From NCBI GenBank assembly GCA_046329495.1, contig JAXLUO010000005.1, positions 1 through 64,000 of the forward strand: DNA of 64,000 nucleotides, written 5' to 3'. Below the pieces are notes generated by a model. That model saw only the letters and a program-made list of their open reading frames with translations. It had not been told where the DNA came from and did no database searches. The position numbers were made by a program, and so were the translations under genes. This DNA is from Bog-950 sp046329495. Lineage in GTDB: Bacteria; Bacteroidota; Bacteroidia; Chitinophagales; LD1. This document shows, one piece after another, positions 8,418 through 17,653 of the stretch. The stretch's first letter is position 1, and each line of letters starts with the position of its first letter.

Positions 8418-9812
8418 ATGGCTGAAACCAAACGCAGCTCTTTAAAGAACCTTATTGCCTTCATTCGCCAATCGCTTAGCAGCGAGCATATGGACTTTAC
8501 CACCGGTAGCATACCGCGTGCGGTGTTCCTGCTGGCAATACCCATGATGCTGGAACTTAGCCTGGAGAGTGTTTTTGCCGTGGTAGACATGTTCTTTGTA
8601 GGCAAGCTGGGGCAAAACGCCATTGCTACGGTTGGCCTTACCGAGTCGGTTATCACCTTAGTATACTCTGTGGCTATCGGTTTAAGCACCGCTGCTACGG
8701 CTATTGTTGCAAGGCGCGTAGGTGAAAAAAAACCCGAAGCCGCAGGCCATGCCGGTGCACAGTCGTTACTGGTGGCTTTAGTTGTAAGCGCAGCATTAAG
8801 CATAACAGGTGTAGTGTTTGCCGCCGATATATTAAGGCTGATGGGTGCCAGTGCCGAGGTAATACGCGATGGTGCCATCTTTACCCGCATCATGTTCGGC
8901 GGCAGCACAGCTATTATGCTGCTGTTCCTTATCAACGGCATCTTCCGTGGTGCGGGCGACGCAGCCATGGCCATGAAAAGCCTTTGGATAGCCAGTGGTA
9001 TTAATATCCTACTATGTCCGTTACTCATACATTTTTTAGGTTTAAAAGGTGCCGCCATTGCAACCACCATAGGCCGTAGTGCCGGTGTATTGTATCAATG
9101 CTACCATTTGTTTAAAGGCAGCGGCATTTTGCGTTTTACCAAAGGGCATTTTAACTGGGACACACCCATCATCCGTTCCATTATTGACGTTGCCTGGCCC
9201 GCCACGCTTCAGTTCATTATTGCCAGCGGTAGCTGGATTGTTATTACCCGTTTGGTTGCCGAAACCGGTGGCACCACTGCCTCAGCCGGTTGCCAAATCG
9301 CCTTTCGCAACTTCGTGTTCTTCATTCTGCCTGCCTGGGGTTTAAGCAATGCTGCTGCTACCCTGGTTGGCCAAAACCTGGGTGCCGGCAAAGTGGAACG
9401 CGCCGAACAAAGCGTATACCTTACCACCCGTTACAATATGGTGTTTATGACCTTTGTAATGTTGTTGTTCCTGTTTGCCTCCCCTCCCATTATCCGGTTC
9501 TTTAGTAACGATGAAGCCGTGATTGCTTACGGTGTTCGCGCACTACGCATTATAGGTTCAGGTTATATATTTTATGGCGTGGCTATGGTTATGACCGCTG
9601 CCCTTAACGGCGCCGGCGATACACGTACCCCAACCATTATCAACCTTATTTGTTTTTGGTTGATACAAATACCCCTCGCTTACTTTTTAGCAAAGGGATT
9701 AGACATGAACCTGAACGGCGCACTGGCTGCCATACCCGTTGCAGAAACGCTGATTGCCCTTATCGCCTTTATGGTATTCCGCCGTGGTAAATGGAAACAG
9801 GTTAAAGTGTAA
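8418..9812 (+). CDS. MATE family efflux transporter
   Basis: This 464-residue inner-membrane protein has about 12 hydrophobic helices arranged as two related halves, typical of multidrug and toxin extrusion transporters. The N-terminal half has IPRAVFLLAIPMMLELSLESVFAVVDMFFVGKLG, and the matching region AWPATLQFIIASGSWIVITRLVAETGG starts the second half. The helix 7-8 Q-N-x-G-A-G-K motif is present (LVGQNLGAGKVERAEQ). Length and topology are normal for the family. The substrate is not readable from the sequence; Na+ or H+ coupling is expected from the family. Confidence 0.9.
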   Translation: MAETKRSSLKNLIAFIRQSLSSEHMDFTTGSIPRAVFLLAIPMMLELSLESVFAVVDMFFVGKLGQNAIATVGLTESVITLVYSVAIGLSTAATAIVARRVGEKKPEAAGHAGAQSLLVALVVSAALSITGVVFAADILRLMGASAEVIRDGAIFTRIMFGGSTAIMLLFLINGIFRGAGDAAMAMKSLWIASGINILLCPLLIHFLGLKGAAIATTIGRSAGVLYQCYHLFKGSGILRFTKGHFNWDTPIIRSIIDVAWPATLQFIIASGSWIVITRLVAETGGTTASAGCQIAFRNFVFFILPAWGLSNAAATLVGQNLGAGKVERAEQSVYLTTRYNMVFMTFVMLLFLFASPPIIRFFSNDEAVIAYGVRALRIIGSGYIFYGVAMVMTAALNGAGDTRTPTIINLICFWLIQIPLAYFLAKGLDMNLNGALAAIPVAETLIALIAFMVFRRGKWKQVKV

Positions 9813-9911
9813 TATATGAAAACCGCATCTTATTCATACCTTATTGAAACATAACTGCTAAACTGAGTAAGATCATAATTAACCGAAGATAGACTACCGA
9901 ACTTTGGTTAC

Positions 9912-10631
9912 ATGAAAAAGCTAAGCATCTGCCTGCTGCTGCTGGTAACGGGTATTTCTACATTCACCTCTTGTAAAAAAGAAGGCAGTCTCACAGGTAC
10001 GCTTCAAACCACGGTATCTTACAACGTAGATGGTCTGCCATTGTTATACGACAGCCTTATTTACCACAACGATGCAGGGAACCTCTACGGTATTAACAAA
10101 CTGAATTACTACCTCTCAGGCTTTCACTTCAAAAAGGCCTCCGGTTCGGTTTATAGTAGCCCGGAGGTATTCTATCTGGAGGCCTTTAACCCCGGCACTA
10201 ATCAATTCACATTTAAGGACGTTCCTTCCGGCGATTACACCGAAATCAGCTTCTACCTGGGCCTCGACTCAGTCCACAACCTTACCGATGCCCTGCCTGC
10301 TACACTGGAAAATATCAATATGGCCTGGCCCGATATGATGGGCGGTGGTTACCACTTTATGAAGTTTGAAGGCCATGCGCAGGATAGTGCCGGCACCTAC
10401 GGCTTTGCTATGCACCTGGGTAAAAATGCCAACCTGGTTAGCATAACGTTAAACCGGGCATTCAGCATTACCGAAGACCAACCTGCCACCCTGCCCCTGC
10501 ATATGAACATCAATGAATGGTTCCGCGGTCCATCTATCTACAATTTTGAAACCGATGGCAATTACTCTATGAGTAATGATGCCGCCATGCTTAAACTGAA
10601 AAATAATGGCAGCGATATTTTCAATGATTAA
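9912..10631 (+). CDS. MbnP-like metal-binding lipoprotein
   Basis: This 239-residue protein begins with a lipoprotein signal (lipobox FTSC, C21). It matches the MbnP family, found beside MbnH di-haem enzymes across bacteria. Family features are the N-terminal GTLQTTVSYNVDGLPLLYD strand, INKLNYYLSGFHF, the conserved W139 in NMAWPDMMGGGYHFMKFEG, and late histidines. In the characterised methanotroph pair, MbnH oxidises a conserved MbnP tryptophan to kynurenine to build a copper site. W139 is the candidate here (inference). The following cytochrome c peroxidase-like gene overlaps this one by 8 nt, so the two are translationally coupled. Confidence 0.85.
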   Translation: MKKLSICLLLLVTGISTFTSCKKEGSLTGTLQTTVSYNVDGLPLLYDSLIYHNDAGNLYGINKLNYYLSGFHFKKASGSVYSSPEVFYLEAFNPGTNQFTFKDVPSGDYTEISFYLGLDSVHNLTDALPATLENINMAWPDMMGGGYHFMKFEGHAQDSAGTYGFAMHLGKNANLVSITLNRAFSITEDQPATLPLHMNINEWFRGPSIYNFETDGNYSMSNDAAMLKLKNNGSDIFND

Positions 10632-11628
10632 ACGTATGGCACCGGCGCTGCTGCTGGCGTTGTTGTTTACAGGATGCAAGAAGGATAATAAACCCATAAC
10701 GTCCTTTACGCCTTATCAGCTTAACATTCCCAAACGCTTTCCGGCTATGCAAATACCGGCTGATAACGCCATGAGTATGGAGCGCCTGCAGTTGGGTCGA
10801 CGCTTGTATTACGACACCATTCTTTCCAACGACGGCCGTTCCTGCGGGGGCTGCCACCTGCAGCAAAACGGTTTTACATCCGAGCAGCCTGGCGCTGTTC
10901 CTGTGTTGCCACACGCTAACCTGGGATGGAGCAGCAATTATTTGTGGGATGGCACCGAAAGCGGTACGTTGGAACACATGATGTTGTTTGAAGTGGAGGA
11001 CTTCTTTAACTGCGATGTAAGCAAATTAAACAACGAGCCCATTTACCGCGATCTGTTTTACAAAGCTTATGGTATAGAGCAAATCACCAGCACCGACGTA
11101 GCAAAAGCGCTGGCGCAGTTCTTCCGGGTGCTTACCTCGGGCAACTCCAAATTCGACAGATACCGCAGGGGGGAGTTAGCGCTTAGCCCCAACGAACGCA
11201 ACGGCATGATCATATTTGCTACCGAGAAAGGAGACTGCTTCCATTGCCACAACGAAATCTTTCTTACCGATAACACGTTCCATAACAACGGACTGGACAG
11301 TGTAATTGACCTGACCTATCCGGGACATTTTGCTGCTACCGGCAACAGCAGCGATTTGGGTAAGTTTAAAACACCCTCGTTGCGTAACTGTGCCCTGCGC
11401 CACAGTTTTATGCACGATGGACGCTTTACCACGTTAGAAGAAGTGGTGGAGTTTTACAACAGCGGCGTGCAGCAAAACTCGCCCAACATCGACCCTATTA
11501 TGACCAAGCCGTTTAAAGAATATGGCCTACAGTTAACTCCCGAGGAAAAAGCCGACCTCGTGTTGTTTCTGCAAGCACTTACCGACACCTCTTACCTCAG
11601 CAATCCTGAGCTTTCCAATCCATTTTAA
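10624..11628 (+). CDS. MbnH/MauG-type di-haem cytochrome c peroxidase family protein
   Basis: This 334-residue lipoprotein has its lipobox at LLFTGC (C18). Two CxxCH haem sites are visible, CGGCH at 74-78 and CFHCH at 205-209. A conserved Tyr/Trp region and a C-terminal TPSLRNCALRHSFMHDGRFTTLEEVV segment complete the MauG/CCP fold. Its position directly after an MbnP gene identifies the MbnH subfamily, which modifies its partner rather than detoxifying peroxide. I chose the ATG at 10624 because it gives a clean lipoprotein signal and overlaps the MbnP stop as ATGATTAA; an ATG at 10606 is also in frame. Confidence 0.88.
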   Translation: MIKRMAPALLLALLFTGCKKDNKPITSFTPYQLNIPKRFPAMQIPADNAMSMERLQLGRRLYYDTILSNDGRSCGGCHLQQNGFTSEQPGAVPVLPHANLGWSSNYLWDGTESGTLEHMMLFEVEDFFNCDVSKLNNEPIYRDLFYKAYGIEQITSTDVAKALAQFFRVLTSGNSKFDRYRRGELALSPNERNGMIIFATEKGDCFHCHNEIFLTDNTFHNNGLDSVIDLTYPGHFAATGNSSDLGKFKTPSLRNCALRHSFMHDGRFTTLEEVVEFYNSGVQQNSPNIDPIMTKPFKEYGLQLTPEEKADLVLFLQALTDTSYLSNPELSNPF

Positions 11629-11680
11629 CTGACTCAAATCATCCGTATGTAAGCAGGCATATACCTTGATTTGCCCCTTG

Positions 11681-12037
11681 ATGGAATTGTATAAAGACTT
11701 TACATTTGAAGCTGCCCATTTTCTACCCAAAGTGGGGCCTCAGCATAAGTGCCGCATAATGCATGGGCACTCCTATAAACTTACCGTTTTTGTAAGCGGA
11801 CCGGTGAATCCTGATACCGGTTGGATCATTGACTTTAATGAAATAAAAGCCACTGTTAAACCTTTGGTTGATCAGTTAGACCATCAGATACTAAACGAAC
11901 AACAAGGCTTAGAAAATCCTACCTGCGAAAACATGGCCATCTGGTTTTGGAACCGCATCAAACCAAGCATACCACAACTGAGCAAAATAACCATTGCCGA
12001 AACAGCTACTTCGGGTTGTAGTTACACCGGAAAGTAA
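11681..12037 (+). CDS. queD: 6-carboxytetrahydropterin synthase / 6-pyruvoyl-tetrahydropterin synthase family (QueD-like)
   Basis: This 118-residue protein carries the zinc histidines of the PTPS fold in FEAAHFLPKV and MHGHSYKLTV, plus GWIIDFNEIKATVKPLVDQLDHQILNE and the late catalytic segment ITIAETATSGCSY. Length and motifs fit bacterial QueD, which makes 6-carboxytetrahydropterin for queuosine and 7-deazaguanine synthesis. A tetrahydropterin role cannot be excluded. The start MELYKDFTFEAAHF at 11681 matches the family; the frame could be extended by 5 residues. No other queuosine genes are adjacent. Confidence 0.88.
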   Translation: MELYKDFTFEAAHFLPKVGPQHKCRIMHGHSYKLTVFVSGPVNPDTGWIIDFNEIKATVKPLVDQLDHQILNEQQGLENPTCENMAIWFWNRIKPSIPQLSKITIAETATSGCSYTGK

Positions 12038-12040
12038 TTG

Positions 12041-13612
12041 CTAAAAGGTTAATTGCCTTTTACGGCTTTCGCATTTCTCCCACATCTGCGTAAAGTGTTC
12101 TGCCGAACTCATAAAAACATCCATCTCCTGCTGGTTCATACCCGCAAGTTTCCAGGTTTTAATGTAATCGGGCCAAAGGCCGTAATGCGCTACGCCATCC
12201 GTATTAATATCCCAGGTTCTATTACCGGTTTTGCAGCGGGCAAAGTCACTGTCGTAAACCAATGTTACGGTAGTATCGCGTTGCGGCAGGGCGGAAAAAC
12301 CACCAACATCCGTACCAATAGCTACATGGCTGTATTCCATTACACGTACTACCTCCTTAAAGTTCTTTACAAAGTCAGTGGCATTGGCACCATGCCCCAT
12401 ACCAACCATACCACCTGTTTGCTTTAGTTGTTCATACTGCTTTTCTGTTCGTCCGTTTTCGGTGCCCGAACTGCCACGCATAGCATTATGCCCGCTATTT
12501 ACCGGGTAATCGTTAGCTACCGCCATTGCTAACACAGCATCTGCCATCTTTTCGCTCATGTGGTCAATGTCGATCAAAAAACCTTTTTTCATCATATATG
12601 TAATACCGGTCTTACCAATTGCAGTTAGCCCTAAACTATTACGGTGGCCATAACCGGGAAGGGTATCCCAAAAACTATAGTTGCCCTTACGGCCGGGGTT
12701 TACATTTTTTGGTAACAGATAGGGCATAAAAAGTTTGGCCATCGGGTTTAATCCCACACCCGGGTTTTGCAAATGGAAGGCTATACCCGTTTGGGCGGTA
12801 TTTACCTGTTCGGGGATAAACTCGCTGCCTGTTACAAACTTATTCGCCACATTTAAGGTAGGCACTATGAGCGCCGAACCACCAAAAACCGTGTTGTTTA
12901 AATGCACCGGAAACACATAACGGATACCCAAATCCCAAAGGGTATCCAGCTCAGCATTTAGTTGAGCATCGCCGGGGTTTGCATTAAACGTGGCAGGATA
13001 ATTATCAGCCGGGGCATAAAAGTTACCCAGGTTATCCATTTCCGTTCCCAATATAACAGCAAGCTTTCCATTAGCAACAATGCGGCGTACATCCTGCGGT
13101 GTATATGCTATCTCCATAAAGCCCGCGTGCGCTACCAGGTCTTTTATTCCCTGTATGCAGTTTAGCAACACCTGCTTATCATCAAGCGGTCCTTTACATT
13201 TTGCAGCCGAACCAATGCAATGGCTGCTTACGGCCAGGGCCACCATAATATTCAGGCCGCCCTTGTGCGCCCGTTCAATCCAATCAACCCACATTTGCTG
13301 ATGCAGTATGGAGCACCAGCTTGGCCAGGTTTTAAAATCAGGATAACCTTCTTTACCATCCTTCCAGTTGGCATTGTTCTGTTGTTCGGTTTGTTGCGCC
13401 AATACAGCTCTTATCAGGTTTTTGCTGTGGTCGTTTGTGCAACTTCCCAAAGCCACGCTTATATCGCCATAAGGGGCGCCGTAAAACAATTGCTCGCCAT
13501 ACGCTAAATCGCCCCGCGGGTGGCAATGCATATCTACATAACCGCTTATTGGCTGGGCAATTGCAAAACTTGTTACAACCAGTAATAGTAAAAGCACCGT
13601 ATATCTAACCAT
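12041..13612 (-). CDS. Secreted membrane-dipeptidase (peptidase M19) family protein
   Basis: This 523-residue protein has a signal peptide (MVRYTVLLLLLVVTSFAIAQ), so it is exported. The amidohydrolase-type metal motif at the mature N-terminus is DMHCHP (D27, H29, H31), followed by GTEMDNLGN. Later histidine segments are IDIDHMSEKMAD and VNSGHNAMRG, and a late Asp appears in AIGTDVGGFSALP. This is the M19 renal-dipeptidase ligand order, with DMHCHP replacing the usual DGHND-type motif. It is longer than typical M19 enzymes (about 350-400 residues) because of insertions between the first two motifs. It probably hydrolyses dipeptides in the periplasm. Confidence 0.8.
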   Translation of the reverse strand: MVRYTVLLLLLVVTSFAIAQPISGYVDMHCHPRGDLAYGEQLFYGAPYGDISVALGSCTNDHSKNLIRAVLAQQTEQQNNANWKDGKEGYPDFKTWPSWCSILHQQMWVDWIERAHKGGLNIMVALAVSSHCIGSAAKCKGPLDDKQVLLNCIQGIKDLVAHAGFMEIAYTPQDVRRIVANGKLAVILGTEMDNLGNFYAPADNYPATFNANPGDAQLNAELDTLWDLGIRYVFPVHLNNTVFGGSALIVPTLNVANKFVTGSEFIPEQVNTAQTGIAFHLQNPGVGLNPMAKLFMPYLLPKNVNPGRKGNYSFWDTLPGYGHRNSLGLTAIGKTGITYMMKKGFLIDIDHMSEKMADAVLAMAVANDYPVNSGHNAMRGSSGTENGRTEKQYEQLKQTGGMVGMGHGANATDFVKNFKEVVRVMEYSHVAIGTDVGGFSALPQRDTTVTLVYDSDFARCKTGNRTWDINTDGVAHYGLWPDYIKTWKLAGMNQQEMDVFMSSAEHFTQMWEKCESRKRQLTF

Positions 13613-13678
13613 ATCATAATGCCTGCTGAGGCCAACCGAAATTAAGTATTTGAAAACGGGCCCTTGAAAGGAATTGCA

Positions 13679-14686
13679 CTACCGGCTTTCCATATACTTC
13701 ACGCACAAATCAATGGTAGCTTCTATACCTTTTTTATGCGTACGCTCCACGCCATGCGAGGCCGCCACTCCGGGACCAATTAAGGCCACTTTGTAATCCT
13801 TACCTGCACGTAAAGCGGCGCTGCCATCGCTGCCGTAATAAGGATATACATCTACGGCATAAGCAATGTTGTTGGCCTGTGCCAGGTCAACCAGTTTCTT
13901 GCGGAATTCGTAATCATACGGTCCGCTGCTATCCTTAGCGCAGATGGAGCACTTTACTTCGCTACCATCACAGGCATCGCCCAGCACACCCATATCTATT
14001 ACCAACAATTCGCGTATCGTATCGCTGTAACCAACGGTGCCGCCATGGCCCACTTCCTCGTAATTGGAGAAGAATATTTCTACCGGTGGAGCGATATTCT
14101 TTTCCTTGCAATAGCGGGCCAGTTCAAACAATACAAAGCAGCCGGCCTTGTTATCCATAAAGCGCGATTTGATAAAGCCGTTCTCATACTCGCGGTAGCG
14201 TGGTTCAAAGGCAATGATATCACCAATGCCAATGCCTAATTTGGTTACGTCTTCCTTCTTGTAAACCTCTTCATCTAACCGTATGTGCATGTTCTCGGTA
14301 GCGCGGTGTTCGGTTTCGCGGCTTTTGTTGGCATGCGCCGATGGATTATCGAACAACAGCGTGCCGGTATATACTTTACCGCTATGGGTTATCACGTTTA
14401 CATACTCCCCTTCGGCACTGGTAAGCAACAAACCACCCAGCGGGCTAAAGCTAAGCGTGCCATCACCTTTTATACCCGATACAATAGCACCCAGGGTATC
14501 CACATGGGCAGCAATAGCCAGGGTGGGGTTATCACCCAGCCGGCAGCGAACAGCACCTTTGTTGGTGTATTCGGGTTTGTAGCCCATTTCGGTTAGCAGA
14601 TTTACAATGTATCGGCAGGCGTTTTCGGTATAGCCGGTAGGCGAATCAATATTTACAAGTTCCTCAAGCGATTTATAACTGCGCAT
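13679..14686 (-). CDS. M42 family metallopeptidase (glutamyl aminopeptidase/endoglucanase-like)
   Basis: This 335-residue cytoplasmic enzyme has the co-catalytic M42 motifs. H61 and D63 lie in AIAAHVDTLGAIV, D178 is the bridging aspartate in RFMDNKAGC, E210/E211 in SNYEEVGHGG are the general base and a ligand, and VIDMGVLGD and GVAASHGVERTHKKG follow. Length is normal for M42 aminopeptidases, which form dodecameric tetrahedral particles. There is no signal peptide. It lies 66 bp upstream of the M19 gene on the same strand, so the two peptidases may be co-expressed in peptide catabolism (inference). Confidence 0.9.
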   Translation of the reverse strand: MRSYKSLEELVNIDSPTGYTENACRYIVNLLTEMGYKPEYTNKGAVRCRLGDNPTLAIAAHVDTLGAIVSGIKGDGTLSFSPLGGLLLTSAEGEYVNVITHSGKVYTGTLLFDNPSAHANKSRETEHRATENMHIRLDEEVYKKEDVTKLGIGIGDIIAFEPRYREYENGFIKSRFMDNKAGCFVLFELARYCKEKNIAPPVEIFFSNYEEVGHGGTVGYSDTIRELLVIDMGVLGDACDGSEVKCSICAKDSSGPYDYEFRKKLVDLAQANNIAYAVDVYPYYGSDGSAALRAGKDYKVALIGPGVAASHGVERTHKKGIEATIDLCVKYMESR

Positions 14687-14853
14687 AATGGTAATCTATT
14701 GTTTAATTGTAGCTGGCAAAGGTGGCATTTGTAAACTAAAATGCAAGGCAACACTGCTTTCCACTTTTTATCCACCATTCCAATTTTATTAAAATCTTAA
14801 CTCCATATCATCAAAAAATTTATTCTCTTTATAGAACCCTAAACGATATACCA

Positions 14854-16491
14854 ATGAAACAAAAACTTCTACTCTTCTTTTTTTTAACCCTCCTTGCCGG
14901 TCGCGGTTACTCGCAATGCTACGAAAACGATGAACCCAAGGTATTGCTGGTGGGCGATAGCTGGGCCTGGTTTATGCTGGTTGACAGCACCTTTAGCCAG
15001 GTGTTCGACCGCTGGGGCATGAGCAATTATACCTTTTCATCGAACGCTACTATTGCCGAGAACGGCGCCGAAACCGATGACTTTCAAAAAGCCGATAAGC
15101 AGGCCGAAATCATCAATCAGTTAAATGCCAACCCTTCTATTAAAGCCATCCACCTAAGTATAGGCGGTAACGACTTTTTAGGTGACTGGAATGTAAGCCT
15201 TAGCCAGGGGGCAGTGGATACCTTGGTGCGCGCCGTGGCCGATCGCCTTGATTCGGTGGTTAGGTTTCTTAAATCAACCAAGCCCGATATAAAAATTATG
15301 CTAAGCGGTTACGTGTACCCCAACTTTGAAGAGGTGATACACGATGCCGGTGCACTATCCACCAATCACCCTTTTTACGGCACCTGGAGCGGTATGGGTT
15401 TCCCCACCTTTGCGCAGATTAACGGATTGCTGAACATGGAATCGGATAGCCTTGAAATTTACGCTAATAAAGATCCACAGGTGGAATACGTGAAGGCTAC
15501 CGGATTAATGCAATACCTGCACGGCCAAACATCTCCATTGGGTGTACCGCCGGGCGGCACCTATCCCCCATTTACCGTGCCTATGCCATTTGGCGATAGC
15601 ACCTACCCTTCGCCTAAAACCATGATGCGCGACTATGGCATTTTTAAAGATTGTTTCCACCTTTCACCTGCGGGTTACCGCGATTTGATAGGCTACCAGT
15701 TCCAGAAGTTCTACCATAAGTTTATGATGGATGATCTTTATCTGTTATCCGAAAACAATACCCAAACCGGAACCGTAAGTTCAGCCGGCGCTACCAACAG
15801 CACGCTTAGTTTGGGCGAAAGCAGCGGCGAGCAGTTTGCCTCCGTACTTTCGTTTAACACCACTACCATGGCTGATACCACTTTAGCCAAGGCCAGCATT
15901 TTCCTTTGCCGCCAAAGCCTTACCGGCAGCAACCCTTTAACAGGACCACTACAGGTAAAGGTTAAGAACGGTAGCTTTGGCGCTACGGTTGATGTAGAAG
16001 CGGCTGACTTTAGCGCTACCGGCGATGCCACCGATGCACCTTGCCAGTTTGGTAGAAACGATAACGATGGATACTGGATCCGTTTAGATCTGCCTACTTC
16101 TATCCTGCACCATATTACGAATGCTGCACCTACACAGTTTGTTGTTTCGGCACCGGGCTTTACAGGCGGCAAGGTGGATTTTAAAAACAGCTCAGATCCT
16201 GAGTTTGCTCCTGTGCTGAACCTTAAGTATGGCGAATATCCATCGGGCATAAAAGAAACCGAGAACAAGCAATTCAGCATTTACCCTAATCCTACCAGCG
16301 GATTGCTGAATATCGTTGCAGGTAATGAACTGATAACCCAGGTGGAGATCAGCAACCTGATGGGCCAGGTCGTATTGCAACCAACTTACAACAATGGCAG
16401 CATCAACATACAAGCGCTTAGCAGCGGTATGTATTTGTTGAACATTACCACCAAAACAGGCAAAACATCGCAGCGTTTTGTAAAAGAATAA
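14854..16491 (+). CDS. T9SS-exported SGNH/GDSL hydrolase
   Basis: This 545-residue protein has a signal peptide ending near GRGYSQ. An SGNH hydrolase domain follows: block I serine in VLLVGDSWAWF, block III in LSIGGNDFLGDW, and the catalytic Asp-x-x-His block in KDCFHLSPAGYRDL around residue 270. A beta-sandwich region covers residues ~300-460, and a type A T9SS sorting domain ends the protein (FSIYPNPTSGLLNI, ISNLMGQVV, SSGMYLLNITTKTGKTSQRFVKE). It is likely a secreted esterase or carbohydrate deacetylase; the substrate is unknown. GDSW instead of GDSL is a common variant. Confidence 0.88.
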   Translation: MKQKLLLFFFLTLLAGRGYSQCYENDEPKVLLVGDSWAWFMLVDSTFSQVFDRWGMSNYTFSSNATIAENGAETDDFQKADKQAEIINQLNANPSIKAIHLSIGGNDFLGDWNVSLSQGAVDTLVRAVADRLDSVVRFLKSTKPDIKIMLSGYVYPNFEEVIHDAGALSTNHPFYGTWSGMGFPTFAQINGLLNMESDSLEIYANKDPQVEYVKATGLMQYLHGQTSPLGVPPGGTYPPFTVPMPFGDSTYPSPKTMMRDYGIFKDCFHLSPAGYRDLIGYQFQKFYHKFMMDDLYLLSENNTQTGTVSSAGATNSTLSLGESSGEQFASVLSFNTTTMADTTLAKASIFLCRQSLTGSNPLTGPLQVKVKNGSFGATVDVEAADFSATGDATDAPCQFGRNDNDGYWIRLDLPTSILHHITNAAPTQFVVSAPGFTGGKVDFKNSSDPEFAPVLNLKYGEYPSGIKETENKQFSIYPNPTSGLLNIVAGNELITQVEISNLMGQVVLQPTYNNGSINIQALSSGMYLLNITTKTGKTSQRFVKE

Positions 16492-16510
16492 TTTCAAAGA
16501 ACGATTTTTT

Positions 16511-16540
16511 AAAGGCCGGCTTGTCCGGCCTTTTTTGTTG
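16511..16540 (+). terminator. Rho-independent terminator after the SGNH hydrolase
   Basis: The arms AAAGGCCGG and CCGGCCTTT around CTTGT are followed by a T-run. The terminator separates the SGNH gene from the palindromic repeat array that starts within 40 bp. Confidence 0.9.
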
Positions 16541-16550
16541 CCCTTCTGCG

Positions 16551-16571
16551 CGAAGGATTATTAGCTACTTA
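16551..16571. repeat. 21-bp direct repeat flanking the REP array, left copy
   Basis: These 21 bases, beginning cgaaggatta, recur identically at 17826-17846. The two copies lie immediately outside the first and last 191-bp palindromic units, so the pair brackets the whole array like a duplicated junction. Confidence 0.85.
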
Positions 16572-16574
16572 ATA

Positions 16575-16765
16575 TACTGTCGCGCGTGTTTCACGCGTGA
16601 CGCCTAAGTTTCGCGTTTGCAACGCGATAAATAGACATAGCCCGAAGTATCCAGCGGGCCTTGCATTTCAAAAGGCTGAGGCGTTTAAAACGCCTACCTT
16701 AACAATCACGCGTGAAACACGCGCGATAGTTTTCCCTTTTTAGGCATGGATCTCTCAATAAGCGG
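16575..16765. repeat. 191-bp palindromic (REP/BIME-like) unit, copy 1
   Basis: The unit opens with TGTCGCGCGTGTTTCACGCG and its right part contains the near-reverse complement (TCACGCGTGAAACACGCGCG), so the ends are inverted repeats. Inside are two more palindromes, TCGCGTT-TGC-AACGCGA and AGGCGTTT-AAAACGCCT. A conserved tail with TTTTCCCTTTTTAGGCA leads into the next unit. No coding frame is supported; short open frames here are by-products of the palindromes. Confidence 0.9.
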
Positions 16766-16956
16766 TACTGTCGCGCGTGTTCCACGCGTGACGACTAAGC
16801 TTCGCGTTTGCAACGCGATAAAAAGACATACTCCGAGGCATCCAGCGGACCTTGCATTTCAAAAGGCTGAGGCGTTTAAAACGCCTACCCTAACAATCAC
16901 GCGTGAGACACGTGCGATTGTTTTCCCTTTTTAGGCACGGCTCTCTCAATAAGCGG
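16766..16956. repeat. 191-bp palindromic unit, copy 2
   Basis: This is a tandem copy exactly 191 bp after copy 1, differing at scattered positions only. Several changes fall in the arms (GTGTTCCACG on the left, GAGACACGTGCGA on the right), so pairing is weakened but kept. Confidence 0.9.
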
Positions 16957-17010
16957 TACTGTCGCGCGTGTTTCACGCGTGACGCCTAAGCTTCGCGTTT
17001 GCAACGCGAT
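16957..17010. repeat. Left half of palindromic unit 3, interrupted by the RAYT gene
   Basis: The third unit starts exactly 191 bp after copy 2 and matches through the second internal palindrome, ending AACGCGAT at 17010. Sequence homology then stops, and the transposase reading frame ends 4 bp later. The right half resumes at 17587. Confidence 0.9.
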
Positions 17011-17013
17011 ACG

Positions 17014-17559
17014 TTATATAAAACTAATTTCCAACAACCCTTTTCCGCCGGAGTAGTCCCTTGCTGAGCTATATAAATAGTGCTCCGGCTCACTCACAAT
17101 TTCAGCAACTACCGGATTTTGATGTATATAATCAAGCTTCGTTTGCATCATATCCCACATTCGCGGACATTCTTCTGCATGGCTTCCATCCTGCCAAACT
17201 TTATACTTACTAATGCGCTTAAGATTAGCGCCTTCGTATTGAAACCTATTCAGTAACCACTCCTTTCTGCTCTCCGGATTTTGTTCAATCCATTCCGTCA
17301 TTCGTTTACTGGTATGCGTTTTAAAACTTCGCATAACCTCCGAAATTTCCAGACCTGTGCAGCTAATAAGCATATGCAAATGCGATGACATTAAGCACCA
17401 ACCATGAATCTGCAGGCCTTTATTAGCTTGACAATAACGGAGCGATTCAACAACTATTTGGCGCAGTTCCTTGCGGGTAAACAAATCAATCCAACCCACC
17501 ACAGTGTCAGTAGTAAAGTAAACCGCTTCCTTATTACGAAATGTATAAACCTTGCTCAT
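17014..17559 (-). CDS. REP-associated tyrosine transposase (RAYT, Y1 transposase family)
   Basis: This 181-residue HUH endonuclease has the metal-binding pair H60-x-H62 in WCLMSSHLHMLIS and the candidate catalytic tyrosine Y144 in KLDYIHQNPV. Further family marks are SFKTHTSKRM and a C-terminal YLYSSARDY. These are the features of TnpA-REP proteins, which nick palindromic REP sequences and are thought to spread them without moving as classical insertion sequences. The gene sits inside one of four 191-bp palindromic units and replaces that unit's ~65-bp spacer. Both active-site motifs are intact, so the enzyme may be functional. Confidence 0.92.
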   Translation of the reverse strand: MSKVYTFRNKEAVYFTTDTVVGWIDLFTRKELRQIVVESLRYCQANKGLQIHGWCLMSSHLHMLISCTGLEISEVMRSFKTHTSKRMTEWIEQNPESRKEWLLNRFQYEGANLKRISKYKVWQDGSHAEECPRMWDMMQTKLDYIHQNPVVAEIVSEPEHYLYSSARDYSGGKGLLEISFI

Positions 17560-17586
17560 AACAGTAGATTATTCTACAATTTAATG

Positions 17587-17653
17587 GTTGAGGCGTTACA
17601 AACGCCAACTTTAACAATCACGCGTGGAACACGCGCGATAGGGGTTTCGCCGC
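17587..17653. repeat. Right half of palindromic unit 3
   Basis: It begins with a diverged AGGCGTTACAAACGCC palindrome and ends with CACGCGTGGAACACGCGCGATA, the inverted partner of the unit's left end. Together with 16957-17010 it encloses the RAYT gene. This is the expected arrangement of an autonomous REP/RAYT element. Confidence 0.88.

Noticed and set aside
8309..9070. 253-codon minus-strand frame across the MATE gene
   Set aside because: It lies opposite a well-supported transporter, and no family features were seen.
16746..16934. 62-codon frame inside the palindromic array
   Set aside because: It spans the 191-bp repeat and is explained by palindrome structure.
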